This document shows, piece after piece, positions 61,824-64,000 of a stretch of 64,000 bases of DNA (its first letter is position 1; the number at the start of each line of letters is the position of its first letter). A model generated the notes under the pieces. It saw nothing but the letters and a program-made list of their open reading frames with translations. It searched no databases and was not told the DNA's origin. The position numbers were made by a program, and so were the translations under genes. The stretch lies in contig PQKR01000004.1 of assembly GCA_002918705.1 (NCBI GenBank), positions 186,001-250,000 of the forward strand, in the 5' to 3' direction. The DNA comes from Escherichia sp. ESNIH1 (GTDB taxonomy: Bacteria; Pseudomonadota; Gammaproteobacteria; Enterobacterales; Enterobacteriaceae).

Positions 61824-62960
61824 TTATCTTAAATTGGTTTTGAAAAACTGCTCAAATTTAGCAAACGGAATTTTAGCGGCAGCATTGTCATATAAATCGA
61901 CGTGATTTGCGCCCGGTACAATCACCAGCTCTTTTTCTTTGCTGCCGACGGCTTTAAAGGCATCTTCCGCAAAATAGCGTGAATGGGCTTTTTCACCGGT
62001 GACAATCAGCGTAGGTATGGTGATTTCATTGGCATAGCTCAGCAGCGGCATATTCATAAAGGACAGGGGCATTGTCGCATTCCATGCGCCGGTTGAGTTT
62101 ACGGAACGCACGTGGTAACCACGCGGCATCCGGTAATAGTCATAGAACTCTTTCAGCACCGGATGCGGATCCGCAGGTAACGTTTCCGGCAGAATGCGAT
62201 CCGAGGCGCTGACATTGCCTTCCTTATCGACATTAATGTCATGACCACCAGGAGCGAAAGTGCCTTTCTCAGCATCCTTCCAGCGCTGCTCGTTCAGATA
62301 GTGCAGAATGGCGCGACGATCGGCGGTGGTATAGCGATCTCTACCCTCACCCACGCCGTGACCCATCGCACGACTCATGTCGTACATCACGCTGGTGGCG
62401 ACCGCTTTTACGCGGGTATCCATCGCGGCGTCATTTAATGCCATGCCACCCCAGCCACAGATACCGAGTAAACCGATACGGTTGCGATCCACCTCTTTCT
62501 GCAGGCCGAGGAAATCAACCGCCGCGCTAAAGTCTTCGGTATTGATATCCGGAGAAGCGACATTACGCGGGGAGCCGCCGCTTTCGCCAGTATAAGAGGG
62601 ATCAAACGCCAGGGTTACAAACCCCTGCTCAGCCAGCGTCTGCGCATACAGACCGCTGGATTGCTCTTTGACCGCGCCAAAAGGGCCACTGACGGCGATG
62701 GCCGCCAGCTTACGTTCGCCGCGATCTTTAGGAATATAGAGATCCCCCACTAAGGTGATCCCGTAGCGATTCTGGAAGCTCACCTTGCGGTGATCGACCT
62801 TGTTGCTTTCGGCAAAGGTTTTATCCCATTTTTCAATCATTGAAACGGGTGCATTCGGATTCGTTGTATCGGCATAGCTCATGGTTGTTACTCCACTTAA
62901 TGATGCGCATAGCAGCATGGCGGGCAGGGTGACTTGCAGTTTTTTAGTAAGGGTTTTCAC
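61824..62960 (-). CDS. Secreted dienelactone-hydrolase-like alpha/beta hydrolase
   Basis: A 378-residue protein with a signal peptide (MKTLTKKLQVTLPAMLLCAS, cleavage probably after SYA at residue 30), so it is likely periplasmic. The alpha/beta hydrolase core has the nucleophile Cys168 in LLGICGWGG, as in dienelactone hydrolases, with His near 358 in PGANHVDLYD. The substrate is unknown. It diverges from a LysR regulator that probably controls it, with a short AT-rich promoter between. Confidence 0.88.
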   Translation of the reverse strand: MKTLTKKLQVTLPAMLLCASLSGVTTMSYADTTNPNAPVSMIEKWDKTFAESNKVDHRKVSFQNRYGITLVGDLYIPKDRGERKLAAIAVSGPFGAVKEQSSGLYAQTLAEQGFVTLAFDPSYTGESGGSPRNVASPDINTEDFSAAVDFLGLQKEVDRNRIGLLGICGWGGMALNDAAMDTRVKAVATSVMYDMSRAMGHGVGEGRDRYTTADRRAILHYLNEQRWKDAEKGTFAPGGHDINVDKEGNVSASDRILPETLPADPHPVLKEFYDYYRMPRGYHVRSVNSTGAWNATMPLSFMNMPLLSYANEITIPTLIVTGEKAHSRYFAEDAFKAVGSKEKELVIVPGANHVDLYDNAAAKIPFAKFEQFFKTNLR

Positions 62961-63133
62961 TAAGCGCTCCTCGAAAACACGTGACTGGGACAGGCCTCAT
63001 ACGGACAACGCTGCTGTGCTTTGTTGCAATGCGCTCATTATAATTAGCACTCTCCATGCTGATTAGAGGGTGAAAAACGCTAAGATTAATATAATATTGT
63101 TATAAATAAGGAAGAGAATAGTGAGGTCTATAA

Positions 63134-64000
63134 ATGGCGAAACGGGAAAACTATAACGATCTCTATCTGTTTATGCTGGTTGTGCAGGAGGGAAGCTTTA
63201 CTGCTGCGGCGCAACGACTCGGATTGGCGCAGTCGGGTATCAGCCGTTCTGTCCGCGAACTGGAGCAGCGCCTGGGTTTGCAACTTCTGGTGCGCACTAC
63301 GCGCAAATTGTCACTGACGCAGGCAGGAGAGCAACTCTACCGCACGGTGCAGTCCGGATTCGATACGCTCGATACGGGGCTTGCTACCGTTGCCCATTAT
63401 CGTCATACCCCATCAGGAACGGTACGCATCAATGCCAGCCAGCACACCATTGATAAAGTGCTGCTGCCAAAGCTGGCGATCTTCAAACAGCACTATCCTG
63501 ACATCCGGCTTGAACTCATCAGTGAAAGCCGGTTTGTCGATATTATTGCTGAACGATTCGATGCTGGCGTACGCCTGGGGCCGGAGGTCAGCAACGGTAT
63601 GGTCGCTGTGCGCATTACGCCCGACATGGAGATGGCCCTTGTCGCTACGCCTGAACATTTTCGTCGCTACGGCTTCCCGCAAACGCCTGCCGATCTCGTG
63701 AGGCACCCCTGCATTGCTTACCAGCTTGGCGACGGAAGCGTATACGCATGGGAGCTTGATAACGAGGGTAAAAAAATTACGCACCAGCCGCAGGGGCAGT
63801 GGGCTTTTGCTGACAGCTATATGGAAGCCAAAGCCGCCAGGTTGGGCCTGGGGTTGGCCTATGTCCCCGAAGAGCTGATTGCCGGCGATTTGGAGCAGGG
63901 CACCCTTGTCAGAGTGCTGCAACGTTACAGCCTCCGCCTGGAAGGATCGTTTTTATATTACCCGCATCGTAATGTGTCACCGGCTCTGCGAGCCGTCATT
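63134..64000 (+). CDS. LysR family regulator, 3' end cut by the window
   Basis: From ATG 63134 (MAKRENYNDLYLFMLVVQEG) an open frame of 289 codons runs to the window end without a stop. The N-terminal LysR helix-turn-helix is clear (GSFTAAAQRLGLAQSGISRS, then VRELEQRLGLQLLVR), followed by the effector-binding domain up to about residue 289. A GAGG motif precedes the ATG. It is divergent from the secreted hydrolase, its likely target gene. Confidence 0.9.
   Translation, partial: MAKRENYNDLYLFMLVVQEGSFTAAAQRLGLAQSGISRSVRELEQRLGLQLLVRTTRKLSLTQAGEQLYRTVQSGFDTLDTGLATVAHYRHTPSGTVRINASQHTIDKVLLPKLAIFKQHYPDIRLELISESRFVDIIAERFDAGVRLGPEVSNGMVAVRITPDMEMALVATPEHFRRYGFPQTPADLVRHPCIAYQLGDGSVYAWELDNEGKKITHQPQGQWAFADSYMEAKAARLGLGLAYVPEELIAGDLEQGTLVRVLQRYSLRLEGSFLYYPHRNVSPALRAVI

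Overview
The window looks like the chromosome of an enterobacterium (family Enterobacteriaceae, probably near Enterobacter, Lelliottia, Leclercia or Klebsiella). The core block zntB - fnrS - dbpA - ttcA has the E. coli arrangement, with near-identical protein lengths and a recognisable FnrS small RNA. REP-like hairpins and LexA-controlled umuD/umuC also fit. No tRNA, rRNA or CRISPR array was seen.

Layout. (1) 0.4-5.5 kb: a chemoreceptor without a ligand-binding domain, zinc transporter ZntB, FnrS with an FNR box, a 49-residue proline-rich protein, RNA helicase DbpA and tRNA thiolase TtcA. (2) 5.6-9.1 kb: five unrelated single genes (GNAT, LysE-type exporter, DUF523, P-loop kinase, DUF6404-like). 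Copies of one 24-bp palindrome family lie in all five gaps from the GNAT gene to the phzF-like gene, so the region reads like an array of palindrome-bounded cassettes. (3) 9.1-10.9 kb: a PhzF-like enzyme, a TPR protein and a small orphan protein. (4) 10.9-24.2 kb: a leftward operon (amidohydrolase, DoxX, MFS, chloroperoxidase-like hydrolase) diverges from a rightward operon (isochorismatase-fold hydrolase, two XapX membrane proteins, a receiver-only regulator and a 1859-residue kinase-like/AAA/GAF/PAS/histidine kinase). A FixJ-type regulator and a small helical protein follow. Two 14-bp palindromes sit between the operons. (5) 24.5-30.3 kb: an RpiR regulator, a sodium symporter, RidA, an N-acyl-D-amino-acid deacylase and a PLP D-amino-acid dehydratase/aldolase-like enzyme form a coherent D-amino-acid catabolic module. 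(6) 30.4-43.3 kb: two divergent SsuABC/TauABC-like ABC importers surround a GntR regulator and enzymes (BAAT-type hydrolase, quinone oxidoreductase, PaaI thioesterase, VOC protein, acyl-CoA synthetase, gamma-glutamyltransferase-like enzyme). This is probably an uncharacterised pathway for a carboxylic, amide or sulfonate compound.

(7) 43.4-60.4 kb is the most striking part. The host umuD is intact behind a LexA box, but umuC is cut after codon 76 by an island of about 15.2 kb (about 44146-59386). The other 344 codons of umuC resume at its far side. The island starts with two overlapping tyrosine recombinase genes laid out like Tn554 tnpA/tnpB. It carries a DUF305 gene with a premature amber codon, a Cd/Zn/Pb P-type ATPase with a CadR-type regulator, an arsRBC operon, arsH, a second arsR, an MFS-GNAT pair resembling organoarsenical or phosphinothricin resistance, and a LysR regulator. 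It ends with its own LexA-controlled umuDC. The carried umuC differs from the host umuC exactly where the island inserted, so the element appears to break its target, bring a replacement, and avoid re-targeting that replacement.

(8) 60.5-64.0 kb: a SET-family sugar efflux transporter, a secreted dienelactone-hydrolase-like protein and a divergent LysR regulator cut by the window end.
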